Shown: in pieces, positions 23,905 to 33,269 of the stretch
Layout: each line of letters begins with the position of its first letter
How positions within the stretch are numbered: position 1 is the stretch's first letter
NCBI GenBank assembly: GCA_026391315.1
Contig: JAPLDT010000089.1
Location: 1-64,000 of the forward strand
Reading direction: 5' to 3'
From: Bacteroidia bacterium
GTDB lineage: Bacteria; Bacteroidota; Bacteroidia; Bacteroidales; Prolixibacteraceae
Length of the DNA stretch: 64,000 nt
Made by a program: the position numbers and the translations under genes
The notes under the pieces: model-generated
What the model was told of the DNA's origin: nothing
The model's input: only the letters and a program-made list of their open reading frames with translations
The model's database searches: none

Positions 23905-26900
23905 CTGGTACCAAAAGCACCTCGCTGCGATTGAAAGTAATGCTTTCAAGATCGACCAAATATATAAGTGGGCAATACACGAAGCCTCTCAGATCGGTGC
24001 AACCGTTACGTCATTCAACCCTGACAAACCATTCTCATTTGCAGACTACCCAGGAACAAAGAACCGGATCGATAAACTCACCCAATCCATGACCGAAAGA
24101 ATCCAGGGCGTTGTCGTAAATGGAACTACAGCAGCCTGGGAAAATTCAAATTTCGCCAACAATGAACTAGCCAAAGGCATCCTCAGTAAAATGCCAGTCA
24201 AAGGAAAAGGACAGATTGACCTGTTCTCCGTGTTGGATGCGGAAGCAAAAGCAGAAATCGACAAAAAGTATTTCAATAACAATGAGGATGCACTGAAAGC
24301 GTTCATTAGCAGAAAGACAGCCGGGATGAACCTATCAGACCGGGTGTGGAAGTACACCGACCAATTCAAACAAGAGGTCGAAATGAGCCTGGATGGAGGT
24401 ATCAGAAACGGAAAGGCAGCATCATCTATGGCACGTGACCTGCGACAATTCCTCAAGGAGCCAGACCGGGTATATAGACGGTTTCAGATGTACCTCCGTG
24501 ATGATAATGGAAACCCGGTACTGGACAGCAAGGGAAACAAAATCATGATCAAGCAACAACGCAAGCAAGTGATCGATCCAGCCACAGGGAAAGCAACATG
24601 GATAGTAGAGAAACCACCATACAAGCCGGGGAGGGGAATATACAAATCCAGTTATAAGAATGCACACCGTCTGGCCAGGACTGAGCAGAATATGGCATAC
24701 CGGGCATCTGATCATGAAAGGATGCAACAGCTCGACTTTGTTGTTGGGAATGAGATCAAAACCTCCGGCAATCATCCGGTTATTGACATTTGCGATACAC
24801 TGGCTGGGAAATATCCCAAAGACTTCAAATTCACAGGATGGCATCCACAGTGCAGGTGCCGGGTTATCCACATACTGAAAACAATAGACGAATTAGAGGA
24901 AGATACCCAGAAGATACTCGATGGCGACCCAACAGACACTGCCAGCATCAATGAAATCACCAAACTACCCGGAAACTTCGAAAAATGGGTGATAGATAAC
25001 AGCGACCGGATCAGCAATGGCCAATCAATCCCATATTTTATAAAGGATAATTTCTTTCTGGGTGATATCACCAAGGGGATCGATATCGCACCACCAAAAG
25101 TTAACCAGGTCGCAGCAGCCAAGGCTGCAAAAGTGCAAAAAGCAGCAGATCAAGCCAAAGAAGATGCACTCTATAACACATCCGTCCCTGGAACTACCCA
25201 AACACTCAGTCTGCCTGATAACCAGTTGATAACCGGAGAGGTAAAACGGATGGATATTAATAAAATAATACCATCGGAAGACCATGCCATAGCAGACAAT
25301 GCGACAGCTGCTGATTTCGCCAAAGGAGAGTGGTATACATTAGACGCAAATGGAAAAGAAACATTCTACTCCACAGGAAAATGGGTTAATCCCAACCAAG
25401 TCCCAACTATCGTAGTGGATAAAAACGGACTCATCATCGACGGAAATAATAGATATGCTGCTGCAAAATTCCATACAAAACTCAAAGAGTTAAACGTTAT
25501 CCAGACAGAATTCACTAGAGACGAATGGATAGCAGGTTACAAAACAATTGCCACTAAAGAAGCAGAACATACTGCCATACAAAAGCTAGAAGATGCAATC
25601 GCAAAGGTTGAGCAACAAAAAATGTCAGACGCAGCACTCAAAGTCAACTATTACAAAGACCTTGCAGCAAAGAAAATAACCGAAGCCCAAAAACTAGGAG
25701 TCTCAGGAAGCGAACTGGACGCTTTGGCTGCTATGGCAGCAGACGACAAGGCTACCTATAGCCAGATTAAAGGGAAAATCGACAAACTCAACAAGATCAC
25801 CGATGTAGCCAAAGCTGAAGCGAAGATCGCCAAAGCCACTACAGCAACCCAAAAGGTCGCAGCCATGGATTCATTGTCGGATGAGGCATTACTGCAAAAA
25901 TTCACACAGGATGAGGTCGACAAACTACACAAAGCACACGACCAATTCATTAGCAATATTAGCCACTTAGACCTCGCAGGACAAATCAAAAAGGTGGATT
26001 TTGAAATTGACTGGATAGCGAAAAACGGTAAGTACAGCACGTCCTCTACCCTTTCCGATCTACTCAAGAAAGACCTAATATCGCTGAAAGCAAAGCAGGA
26101 ATATGAGATAGCATTCAGCGAAGCAAAAGCAATGATTGCTCAATATGGGAAAGTTGGTACCGTCGCTGTGGATACAGAAACCACAAAGGCAATCACCAAA
26201 CTGGTCAAAACAATTCAGAAACAGCCAACCTTAACAGAACTTAATACTGCGATAGGAGAGGCAAGCAAGGAAATAAGAGCATTCAATCTAAAACAGGCAT
26301 CAAAAATTAAAACCGTTTCAGCATTGGACGCTGAATTCTTTGAAAACGAAAAAGACCCGTTCTCATTAAGTAAATTCTACACGGCAGACGAAAAGAACAA
26401 AGTTAAACAGCTCCGGGATTCAGTGTCAGAGGCCATAGTAAAAAGCAAAGGAGACCTTCGAAACTACAATGTGCGCAGTGCATCTGACACGCTGGCCGAA
26501 GAACTGGAAAGACTTGGTACAAAGTATCTTCCACAACAAAAGAGCTTCAAACACATAAAAATGGAGGTTACCAACGGTGACTCTGTCGCAAAATACATCA
26601 CAAACGCTGAAGCAAAAGCAGAATACATCAATTATTTAAAATTAAAGCCAACAGGATCAGGATGGTACAGTTACGACATCGGTGGAGTTTATAAACCAAG
26701 CACTCTGACAGATGAAAACAGGTACCGGGCATACGTCGCCAAAATTAATGCAGCAGGTGGGAACATCGTGCATGAAGCATCCGTTCCAATGCGATACACC
26801 CGAGGTGCAACATTCATCAATGAATACGTTTCTGGAGCAAATAAATATCCAGAAAGCAAATTCATTCCAGCACTGGACTCATACACTGGAGCATTAAGCC

Positions 26901-27262
26901 ATTCACTCAACAAACTGCCCAGATACAACGGAATCACCTATAGGGGAATATCAAAGAACGACGAACTCTGGGCAGACTTACTGGATGCAGTCCAAAATAA
27001 AAAACCATTCGTTCATAAACTGGGTATGAGCACAGCAACAGACGCAAAGGGTGCTGATAGTTTCGGTCATCAGATAACGATGAAGATTTATGGAAGATCA
27101 GGCGTCCGTGTAGAGGAATTCTCAGAGTTTAGTGGGGAAAGAGAGGTTTTATTCAGACCTGGTAGTAAATTCGAAATACTTGAGATGTACCAGAGCCAAA
27201 GCGACAATGACATCGCATCGTCAGGGAACTGGGTAGTCATTTTAAAGGAAATACTGGAATAA
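23897..27262 (+). CDS. MuF-type head protein fused to ParB-like and ADP-ribosyltransferase domains
   Basis: 1121 aa, far longer than ordinary MuF proteins. Residues about 1-330 are the head morphogenesis part, ending in the MuF signature (RLARTEQNMAYRASD; TGWHPQCRCRVIHI). Residues 440-560 hold a ParB-like module with DGNNRYAAAK. Residues 560-950 are long helices and coiled coils. Residues 960-1121 form an ADP-ribosyltransferase of the R-S-E class: R1016 in ITYRGIS, S1045-T1046-A1047, and E1081-R-E1083. The protein should be packaged in the head and could enter the host with DNA, where it would modify a target using NAD. An ADP-ribosylglycohydrolase lies just downstream on the other strand. 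Targets unknown. Confidence 0.85.
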   Translation: MNDWYQKHLAAIESNAFKIDQIYKWAIHEASQIGATVTSFNPDKPFSFADYPGTKNRIDKLTQSMTERIQGVVVNGTTAAWENSNFANNELAKGILSKMPVKGKGQIDLFSVLDAEAKAEIDKKYFNNNEDALKAFISRKTAGMNLSDRVWKYTDQFKQEVEMSLDGGIRNGKAASSMARDLRQFLKEPDRVYRRFQMYLRDDNGNPVLDSKGNKIMIKQQRKQVIDPATGKATWIVEKPPYKPGRGIYKSSYKNAHRLARTEQNMAYRASDHERMQQLDFVVGNEIKTSGNHPVIDICDTLAGKYPKDFKFTGWHPQCRCRVIHILKTIDELEEDTQKILDGDPTDTASINEITKLPGNFEKWVIDNSDRISNGQSIPYFIKDNFFLGDITKGIDIAPPKVNQVAAAKAAKVQKAADQAKEDALYNTSVPGTTQTLSLPDNQLITGEVKRMDINKIIPSEDHAIADNATAADFAKGEWYTLDANGKETFYSTGKWVNPNQVPTIVVDKNGLIIDGNNRYAAAKFHTKLKELNVIQTEFTRDEWIAGYKTIATKEAEHTAIQKLEDAIAKVEQQKMSDAALKVNYYKDLAAKKITEAQKLGVSGSELDALAAMAADDKATYSQIKGKIDKLNKITDVAKAEAKIAKATTATQKVAAMDSLSDEALLQKFTQDEVDKLHKAHDQFISNISHLDLAGQIKKVDFEIDWIAKNGKYSTSSTLSDLLKKDLISLKAKQEYEIAFSEAKAMIAQYGKVGTVAVDTETTKAITKLVKTIQKQPTLTELNTAIGEASKEIRAFNLKQASKIKTVSALDAEFFENEKDPFSLSKFYTADEKNKVKQLRDSVSEAIVKSKGDLRNYNVRSASDTLAEELERLGTKYLPQQKSFKHIKMEVTNGDSVAKYITNAEAKAEYINYLKLKPTGSGWYSYDIGGVYKPSTLTDENRYRAYVAKINAAGGNIVHEASVPMRYTRGATFINEYVSGANKYPESKFIPALDSYTGALSHSLNKLPRYNGITYRGISKNDELWADLLDAVQNKKPFVHKLGMSTATDAKGADSFGHQITMKIYGRSGVRVEEFSEFSGEREVLFRPGSKFEILEMYQSQSDNDIASSGNWVVILKEILE

Positions 27263-27266
27263 AAAA

Positions 27267-27313
27267 CCACCCAGATAGGGTGGCTTTGAACTTGTGGTAA
27301 CTTTGCACAAGTT
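27267..27313. terminator. Double hairpin between convergent genes
   Basis: Two perfect stems, CCACCC/GGGTGG (27267-27283) and AACTTGTG/CACAAGTT (27289-27313), separate the rightward head gene from the leftward ADP-ribosylglycohydrolase cassette. The first is preceded by A-rich sequence (T-rich on the minus strand), so it can end leftward transcripts too. Confidence 0.65.
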
Positions 27314-27321
27314 GTAAATAT

Positions 27322-27750
27322 TTATTTTAAGTTAGTCATCGGAGCAAACTCTAAATAGCGATCCAGCCACGGATTTGTAGGACTACCCCACATTCCAAAG
27401 TTGGAATTAGGTGCAGCCTTGTCGAATACCCACTCTCGGAAATAAAGGATGAAAGGAACCTTCTCATCACCATGGTACGTGTTCCAATGAAAACGCTCCA
27501 TGTCCCACCACGTATCAGCACTCATCAGCCATTCAGGACAAATAGACTCACCCCTAAAGAACTGGTACTGCTCTAAGCCATTGCCCCGGAAAAAGCGATC
27601 CCGAAAAGAAACGCCAAGGGCAAACTCGGAATTTGAATAATGCTTCTCAAAAAGCCATTGCCGGGACGCTACAGGATAACTACGAAAGCGATCCGGCAAA
27701 AGTTCTTCACCATTAAAAAGGGACAAACTCGGAACCTCGAACTCTTTCAT
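27322..27750 (-). CDS. Hypothetical protein of the ADP-ribosylglycohydrolase cassette
   Basis: 142 aa from the ATG at 27750. The reading frame extends to 27960 but that part lies in another frame of the glycohydrolase gene. Rich in Trp, Phe and Tyr (RQWLFEKHYSNSEFALG; WWDMERFHW). No family recognised. It overlaps the glycohydrolase end by 38 nt and is the last gene of the three-gene leftward cassette. It may recognise the modified target, but that is a guess. Confidence 0.6.
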   Translation of the reverse strand: MKEFEVPSLSLFNGEELLPDRFRSYPVASRQWLFEKHYSNSEFALGVSFRDRFFRGNGLEQYQFFRGESICPEWLMSADTWWDMERFHWNTYHGDEKVPFILYFREWVFDKAAPNSNFGMWGSPTNPWLDRYLEFAPMTNLK

Positions 27751-28513
27751 TTCCAATTTTTTTATAAAATTCATCAATAATATTAAGCATTTCTCCAGGG
27801 AGCCTATCCCTGGCCTCAAAGATAAGTCGATCCGGTATAGATTGGTAATAAGCCTCAGCAATACCACCAGCGATGGCAGCAATCGTGTCACTATCCCCAC
27901 CGATGGAGACAGAGAGCCTGATAGCAGACTCGAAGTCCTTACTTTCCAGAAAGGCAACAATTGCCTGTGGAACCGTTACCTGACAGGTCTCATTGAATTG
28001 ATTTGTCCTTCGAATGGAGGCACAGGTGAAATTCAGATCATAACCATACCTCTCAACACAGGAACGAATGTGCTTCTTTGATGCACCAAGCCACGCCATC
28101 TGGATGACACATGCAATCACCTCCGCACCTTTCAACCCTTCCGGGTGGTCATGGGAAACAGCCGTTACAGATTTAACCATCTCGACGAATGGATTAAACC
28201 CATTGGCGCACCAATCGCCAACAGGGGAGATACGCATCGCAGCCCCATTGCCAAAAGAGTCATAAGGCACAGGGTTATGGATCCATCCCCGGAACATTGC
28301 ACCATAATCCCACATAGGATACTTGATGCACCACCCCTGAAGGAATGGAGTAAAGGAATCACGAGAATGAAGCAGCCAGTCTGCCACCGCAACAGTGCAG
28401 ACAGTATCATCCGTAAACCGTGACTCAGGAGCGAACAATTCAAATCGGGTGCTCCGGTGGTTGTTAAACTCGAATCGGGAGCCAACAATATCGCCAATAA
28501 TTGCCCCAATCAT
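27713..28513 (-). CDS. ADP-ribosylglycohydrolase (ARH/DraG family)
   Basis: 266 aa. Metal-binding motifs are intact: GAIIGDIVGSRFE at the start, T34-D35-D36-T37 in RFTDDTVCTV, and G205-G-D-S-D-T210 in SIGGDSDTIAAIAGG. The family removes ADP-ribose from proteins or nucleic acids using two divalent metal ions. It is coded against the late genes, directly after an ADP-ribosyltransferase-tailed head protein, under its own promoter. Protecting the lysogen from the toxin domain is the natural hypothesis; countering host ADP-ribosylating defence is the alternative. Confidence 0.9.
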   Translation of the reverse strand: MIGAIIGDIVGSRFEFNNHRSTRFELFAPESRFTDDTVCTVAVADWLLHSRDSFTPFLQGWCIKYPMWDYGAMFRGWIHNPVPYDSFGNGAAMRISPVGDWCANGFNPFVEMVKSVTAVSHDHPEGLKGAEVIACVIQMAWLGASKKHIRSCVERYGYDLNFTCASIRRTNQFNETCQVTVPQAIVAFLESKDFESAIRLSVSIGGDSDTIAAIAGGIAEAYYQSIPDRLIFEARDRLPGEMLNIIDEFYKKIGNERVRGSEFVPF

Positions 28514-28737
28514 TTGGTACCTCCCCTCTTTGTGTTCTTACGAATTAAAACCTCCTGCGATATCGTACACTTTGAATTTTTATACGGCGTACCCATGGGA
28601 ACTCCTTTATTCCACAACCGGGTGACCTTACATCCAATTTCTGCGACAGAGAAACGGTCGTAGATTGCAGACAGTGATCCAAAGTAAAAAACACCAGTAG
28701 GAGACTTGATCTCCACCCGGTAAATCTTTGATCCCAT
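28510..28737 (-). CDS. Small basic protein, first gene of the glycohydrolase cassette
   Basis: 75 aa, basic, with SPTGVFYFGSLSAIYDRFSV near the start; no family recognised. Its stop overlaps the glycohydrolase ATG (ATGA), so the two are coupled. It lies just downstream of a consensus promoter. Confidence 0.6.
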   Translation of the reverse strand: MGSKIYRVEIKSPTGVFYFGSLSAIYDRFSVAEIGCKVTRLWNKGVPMGTPYKNSKCTISQEVLIRKNTKRGGTK

Positions 28738-28764
28738 TTTTGAAAAATATTACTGAAATAGACC

Positions 28765-28796
28765 CAAAGATAGTGAATTATAAATAATAAAACAAA
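28765..28796 (-). promoter_or_regulatory. Promoter of the glycohydrolase cassette
   Basis: On the minus strand TTTG (28793-28796), a 20-nt spacer and TATCTTTG (28765-28772) match the Bacteroidota housekeeping promoter with no mismatch. Unlike the late phage promoters it needs no inverted repeat, so the cassette is probably transcribed in the lysogen. Confidence 0.75.
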
Positions 28797-28825
28797 CCAT
28801 ATGCGGAAATGTCATAAAAATAAAA

Positions 28826-28865
28826 GTGATTATAATAGAATCACATTAAAACGGCTATAACTTTG
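28826..28865 (+). promoter_or_regulatory. Inverted-repeat operator and promoter of the capsid operon
   Basis: GTGATT-N7-AATCAC (28826-28844) is a perfect 6-bp-arm repeat of the same type as 9714 and 18132. TAACTTTG (28858-28865) is a full -7 match 13 nt later; no -33 TTTG is present. It restarts late transcription after the leftward cassette. Confidence 0.65.
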
Positions 28866-28901
28866 TATAGATAAACTTTTAAACCACAGACACAAAAGGG
28901 T

Positions 28902-29582
28902 ATGAAAACCAAAATCAAAGATGCACTGAAAACTAAGTATAAAGCCCTAGGGTTCAGTGACCAAGCGATTGAAGCGGTAGCCGGATTTTTATCAGCAACC
29001 GTCACAGAAGAGGCAGGAATAGACGCAGCAGTAGCTGGAGTCGAGGGTCTGCTCAAAGCAGTCCAGTCAGACACCGACAAGGCCAGAGCCGAAAAGGTGA
29101 AACTGGAAGCGAAACTGGCAGAATTAGAGGGAAAGAGAAAACCCGACGACGATCCAGAAAAGAAACCAACTCCTCCAACCGACGAACCCCCAGCATGGGC
29201 AAAGTCACTGATCGATCAAAATAAAGAGCTGGCCAAAAAGCTCTCACTGATCGAAGGGGAGAAAATCACAACCAGCAGAAAACAACTACTGGAAGCAGCA
29301 TTCCCTGAAAACACTCCTGCGAAATACCGGGAGCAAACCATTAAGGGACTTGAAAGGCAGAAGTTTGAAACAGATGAGGATTTCACAGCATTTGTAAATG
29401 ACGTGAAAACAACAGCTGAAGAACTCTCCGGTCTTGCAGCAGCAAAGGGTGGGGTTTTCAAAAGGCCAGCAGGAGCTAGCGGAGAACCAGGGAAAGACAA
29501 AGTACCTGAGGCTGTCGAGGCTCGCATCAAAGCAAGAGAAGCGGAACAAGCACCCAGCCCAATAGCTGGAATGCCAAAGTAA
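28902..29582 (+). CDS. Head scaffold protein
   Basis: 226 aa, charged and helical with a coiled coil (about 60-80), a Pro-rich hinge (PEKKPTPPTDEPPAW) and a disordered end. Its place just before the capsid genes and its composition are those of phage scaffolds, which shape the procapsid and then leave. Confidence 0.7.
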   Translation: MKTKIKDALKTKYKALGFSDQAIEAVAGFLSATVTEEAGIDAAVAGVEGLLKAVQSDTDKARAEKVKLEAKLAELEGKRKPDDDPEKKPTPPTDEPPAWAKSLIDQNKELAKKLSLIEGEKITTSRKQLLEAAFPENTPAKYREQTIKGLERQKFETDEDFTAFVNDVKTTAEELSGLAAAKGGVFKRPAGASGEPGKDKVPEAVEARIKAREAEQAPSPIAGMPK

Positions 29583-29613
29583 CAAAAATTATTTACCTCA
29601 TTAAAAACACGCT

Positions 29614-30165
29614 ATGGACGTAAATTTCAGCCACACAGCAGCAGGATCAGCCGACCCTGTAGTTTTTGAGCGGATTCTTGGAGAAAAGCCAGGAGGAGGG
29701 ATTGTAGCCAATCCGACCTTTGACCTTGCACCAGGAACTGCCATCGCCCTGGATTCGGATGCGTTTAAACCGATCAAAGCCTATAGACTGTTAAAAGCAG
29801 TTGCAGCAGAGGACACAACGATCGAGATCGCTAAAGGATCAGGAGTCGCCATTGGTGACGTTATCGGAAACGGTAAAAAAGCCGTCGCCTGTACAAATTT
29901 GGATTCAACAAACGCTACAAAAGACGTTGTGACAGTTACGCTTGCAAAAGTTGTAGCCACCGGAACCGTTCTATTCCAGGCAGCAGCAGCACACGCTACC
30001 GCAGCCGTCCCAATCTACATACCAAAGTACTTTTTAGGCTCATGGGTCTATGCAGGGAAAGGTGACCAAACCGCCAAGTTGGTAAACATCGCCAACGTAC
30101 GAAAAGAAACCGTCAATGCTTCCCTGGAAGTGATTGCACTTTTACCAACCATTAATGCCGTTTAA
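29614..30165 (+). CDS. Head decoration-like protein
   Basis: 183 aa, beta-rich, small-residue rich, no signal peptide. It lies between scaffold and major capsid genes, the usual place for a capsid decoration or stabilising protein in Bacteroidota siphoviruses. Assigned by context. Confidence 0.55.
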   Translation: MDVNFSHTAAGSADPVVFERILGEKPGGGIVANPTFDLAPGTAIALDSDAFKPIKAYRLLKAVAAEDTTIEIAKGSGVAIGDVIGNGKKAVACTNLDSTNATKDVVTVTLAKVVATGTVLFQAAAAHATAAVPIYIPKYFLGSWVYAGKGDQTAKLVNIANVRKETVNASLEVIALLPTINAV

Positions 30166-30167
30166 TC

Positions 30168-31280
30168 ATGGGACAGATGCTAAAGCCACTTTTTGACCTC
30201 GATCAAACAGGAATGAACGCCGAGGTTAACTCGTACAAACCAGGGAAAGGCCTCGTTTGGCCTACATTGTTCCCATTGAAGTACACCCCCAGATTTGACC
30301 TCAAAGGCATTGAAGGGAATGAAGGGATTCCGGTCTCTGCCGACAGGGTCGCTTTCAATACGAAAGCCCCGCTGAAAACCAGAAAAACCGTCGGAACATG
30401 GAGCGGTAAACTGGGTAAAATTGCCATATCCAAAGAGAAAGGTGAAATCGAAATCAACGACTACAAAGACCTTCAAGTCATTTCAGCAGCCAACAGCCTG
30501 GACAAAGCAACAGCTCAGTACTTGGTTGACATGGTCTACGATGACATCAAAGCATGCAGCGATGGTATCGACTACAAGGTAGAGATCGACGCACTGCGCA
30601 TCGGTTCATCCGGCAAGCAAACCTTCCCGGCTTCTATCGAAGGAGACATGGCCACAGCAGACGAGATCAACTTCAATGTGCCAGCCGACAACTTTGTTGG
30701 AGCAGCCATTGCATGGGGTACCTCCGCAACCGCTGACGGGATCAAGGACATCGTCGCAAAGCAGAAAGCAATCGCTGCAAAGGGATTGAAGAAACCGATG
30801 TACGCAATCATCGAGAACTCCACCTTCGAGAAACTGCTTGCACAGACGGCCACATCCAAGAGGGTCGCCTCCGTGGTTATCAACGTCGCAGGTCTTGCTT
30901 CAACTGAAGTTCTGTCCGTTGACAACGTCAACGCTTACATGAGGGCAAAGGGTTATCCTCAATTTTTGGTTATCGACAGCTACGCTACCATCGAGGCCAA
31001 AGACGGAACCCAAACCACCATCAAACCATGGAACGAGAACATCGTTGCATTGTCCCCGGTTCCACAACTGGGATACACCTACTACAAACCAGTGCCAGTT
31101 ATCTCCGACACCGATGGTCTGCAAGCTCAAGGAGCTTACGCAAAGACCACTGTGTACAGCGAACTGAACCCAATGTTGGAGGTGACGATGGCAGAGGCCT
31201 ACGTGCAAGCAGGACTGATCAACAGGGCTAGCCTTGTTTTTCTGAACACCGCATCCACATCCTGGAACTCCGGCAATTAA
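30168..31280 (+). CDS. Major capsid protein
   Basis: 370 aa, HK97-like in size and position. A polar N-terminal arm is followed by the core with AQYLVDMVYDDIKACSDG (spine-helix-like) and a C-terminal domain (YAIIENSTFEKLLAQ; FLVIDSYATIEAKDG). It starts 3 nt after the decoration gene. It forms the icosahedral shell. Confidence 0.85.
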   Translation: MGQMLKPLFDLDQTGMNAEVNSYKPGKGLVWPTLFPLKYTPRFDLKGIEGNEGIPVSADRVAFNTKAPLKTRKTVGTWSGKLGKIAISKEKGEIEINDYKDLQVISAANSLDKATAQYLVDMVYDDIKACSDGIDYKVEIDALRIGSSGKQTFPASIEGDMATADEINFNVPADNFVGAAIAWGTSATADGIKDIVAKQKAIAAKGLKKPMYAIIENSTFEKLLAQTATSKRVASVVINVAGLASTEVLSVDNVNAYMRAKGYPQFLVIDSYATIEAKDGTQTTIKPWNENIVALSPVPQLGYTYYKPVPVISDTDGLQAQGAYAKTTVYSELNPMLEVTMAEAYVQAGLINRASLVFLNTASTSWNSGN

Positions 31281-31292
31281 GGAGAATAAAAG

Positions 31293-31613
31293 ATGACAAT
31301 CCTCGAAGCAATAAAAGGGATTACCAACTACCCAATACCACAGGGGACGATCACAACGTCCTCTGTGCGTAGGGGAGTAGACACCACCGCAACTGCCACA
31401 ATAGAGACTCTTAATTCAAAGAATTATAAACTCTTGGAGGCAGACATTAAGCGATGGTTGGTATCAGCCCCAAACATCACCGAAGGAGGCGTCACCTTTT
31501 CATTTTCTCCAACAGAGAGGGACGAATTCAGGCAGGAGGCAACAGCCATATACCTCGAATACGACGAGCAAACAAAGACAGGTAAATACGGATACAAGGG
31601 AGAGAACCTATGA
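31293..31613 (+). CDS. Head-tail connector protein (DUF6706-like)
   Basis: 106 aa, mostly helical. First of four small genes between capsid and tail tube, the place of the gp6-like connector attached to the portal. Overlaps the next gene by 4 nt. Confidence 0.6.
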   Translation: MTILEAIKGITNYPIPQGTITTSSVRRGVDTTATATIETLNSKNYKLLEADIKRWLVSAPNITEGGVTFSFSPTERDEFRQEATAIYLEYDEQTKTGKYGYKGENL

Positions 31614-31924
31614 AAAACGGGACGCTTCAGTATGAGACGATAACAGGAGGAGGTATCGATACAATCACCAATGACCCAATCCCCGTTGTTTCAGCTTGGA
31701 GTGAACCAATAGACTGCTTCATTGTCACCATAAGGCACACAAACAAAGGAGTATACCAAGATGGGAAATTTACGGTTTCAACCTACATGATCCACATCGA
31801 AATGCAATCCTTTGCAGCCAATAAGGTGAAAATAACAGACAGCAGAAACAAAGACTTAGGGACTTTTACCATTCAGGATTTACAGTTTTTGGACGCAGTA
31901 CAAAAGATCAAAATCGTCGTTTAA
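31610..31924 (+). CDS. Head closure/stopper-like protein
   Basis: 104 aa, beta-rich (FIVTIRHTNKGVYQDGKF). Second small gene of the neck block; a head-completion role is inferred from gene order. Confidence 0.55.
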   Translation: MKNGTLQYETITGGGIDTITNDPIPVVSAWSEPIDCFIVTIRHTNKGVYQDGKFTVSTYMIHIEMQSFAANKVKITDSRNKDLGTFTIQDLQFLDAVQKIKIVV

Positions 31925-31925
31925 G

Positions 31926-32357
31926 ATGGGAATGCAAATGACCACACCGATGTCCTCAATCGAGAACTATATTAAGCAGCAGATCGAGAGGAAACAGGCA
32001 GCGATCATCAACGCATTTGAATATGTCGGAGTAACCTGTCAAAATGAAGCCAGGGAAAACGGAAGCTACAAAGACCGAACCGGGAACCTCAGAAGCTCAA
32101 TCGGATATGCGATAGTTGTCAACGGAATGATTCACTCTACAAGCAACCTGGATCAGAACACCGGAGGAGCGAAAGCCCAGTACTACCTTAAAAAATTAGC
32201 CTCCCAATTTCCTCAAGGAATCGTTTTAATCCTTGTCGCCGGAATGCAATATGCTGCCCATGTTGAAGCGATCAATTTAAACGTTTTAACCAGTGCAGAA
32301 CTCATGGCTGAAAAATTGGTGCCAGCACTCATGAAAAAGTTAGGATTCGCACAATGA
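31926..32357 (+). CDS. HK97 gp10-like neck protein
   Basis: 143 aa. The conserved pattern (ENGSYKDRTGNLRSSIGYAI, later GMQYAAHVEA) is that of the gp10-like neck protein family. It helps join head and tail. Overlaps the tail terminator start by 4 nt. Confidence 0.75.
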   Translation: MGMQMTTPMSSIENYIKQQIERKQAAIINAFEYVGVTCQNEARENGSYKDRTGNLRSSIGYAIVVNGMIHSTSNLDQNTGGAKAQYYLKKLASQFPQGIVLILVAGMQYAAHVEAINLNVLTSAELMAEKLVPALMKKLGFAQ

Positions 32358-32764
32358 AAAAGACAGGACTACAGATCCAGGATGATATCTTTTCAGTGAT
32401 CGACACCAGCTCGCTGAAGCAGACCATCGCCGGGAAAATCTACAAAGGAGGGATGAGACCCATCAATGCCAAAACAGAAGATGCGGTGGTAACCTTTCTG
32501 ACCGGATTAAATGGACAAATCCAGACCGGAGTAGTCAACGTCAATATTTATGTGCCAGACATCGCCATAGGAAGCGACGGACAGCTGGTCTGCAATATCC
32601 CCCGATGCAGAACTCTGGAAATCGCTATCCTGCAAATTGCAGAGGCACTTAAGGCGTCCGAATACAAGATATACCCGGACAATGTGGTTCAAACTTTTCC
32701 TGCACCTGAGATCAGCCAGCACTTTATAAATGCCAGATTGAAATTTGAAAGAATAACATTTTAA
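32354..32764 (+). CDS. Tail terminator-like protein
   Basis: 136 aa, alpha/beta, last neck gene before the tail tube, the position of the protein that caps the tail tube. Assigned by order and size. Confidence 0.55.
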   Translation: MKKTGLQIQDDIFSVIDTSSLKQTIAGKIYKGGMRPINAKTEDAVVTFLTGLNGQIQTGVVNVNIYVPDIAIGSDGQLVCNIPRCRTLEIAILQIAEALKASEYKIYPDNVVQTFPAPEISQHFINARLKFERITF

Positions 32765-32776
32765 AAACAATACACC

Positions 32777-33238
32777 ATGCCAGTAACACCAAACAAAGCC
32801 AACTGGGGGAAGCCCCTTGTTGAGATTGGATTGACAGGAACCGCCGATGCAGCAGCTACAACTTTCACTGCGATCACCCCGATCGAAGAGAATAGTGCGG
32901 TACTGGAGTCAACACCGGGAACCGCTCTCGAGCTTTTTGGAGAAGGACACGCCCTGGTTCAAAGGAAATCAACCATCGCAAACTATGTTTTTAAGTGTGC
33001 AGTGTTTGTCCTTTCCGGTGGATCCAAACCGATCGCCGACTCTGACGGAGTGATCTCCTCAGACTATTCTGTCAGGCTCACGCCCGAGGATGCAACCCTT
33101 ACCGGATTCATCATGCGCAAATGCGCCGTTGAAGTCAAAGAGACTTGGTCATCTGCAAAAGGGAAAATGCTCGAGTACACATTCACAGCACTGAAGCCAT
33201 CATCTGGATCAATGCTCGAGGATTACACTAAGCCGTAA
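32777..33238 (+). CDS. Major tail tube protein
   Basis: 153 aa, beta-rich with an immunoglobulin-free tube fold expected. It precedes the tail chaperone and tape measure as in siphoviruses, and there is no sheath gene beside it. Confidence 0.7.
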   Translation: MPVTPNKANWGKPLVEIGLTGTADAAATTFTAITPIEENSAVLESTPGTALELFGEGHALVQRKSTIANYVFKCAVFVLSGGSKPIADSDGVISSDYSVRLTPEDATLTGFIMRKCAVEVKETWSSAKGKMLEYTFTALKPSSGSMLEDYTKP

Positions 33239-33269
33239 GTGTAAGCCCGGACAAACGGAAAGACGTCCT

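Noticed and set aside
27751-27960. N-terminal extension of the 142-aa cassette protein
   Set aside because: This part lies wholly inside the ADP-ribosylglycohydrolase gene in another frame, and its composition is unlike a real protein.
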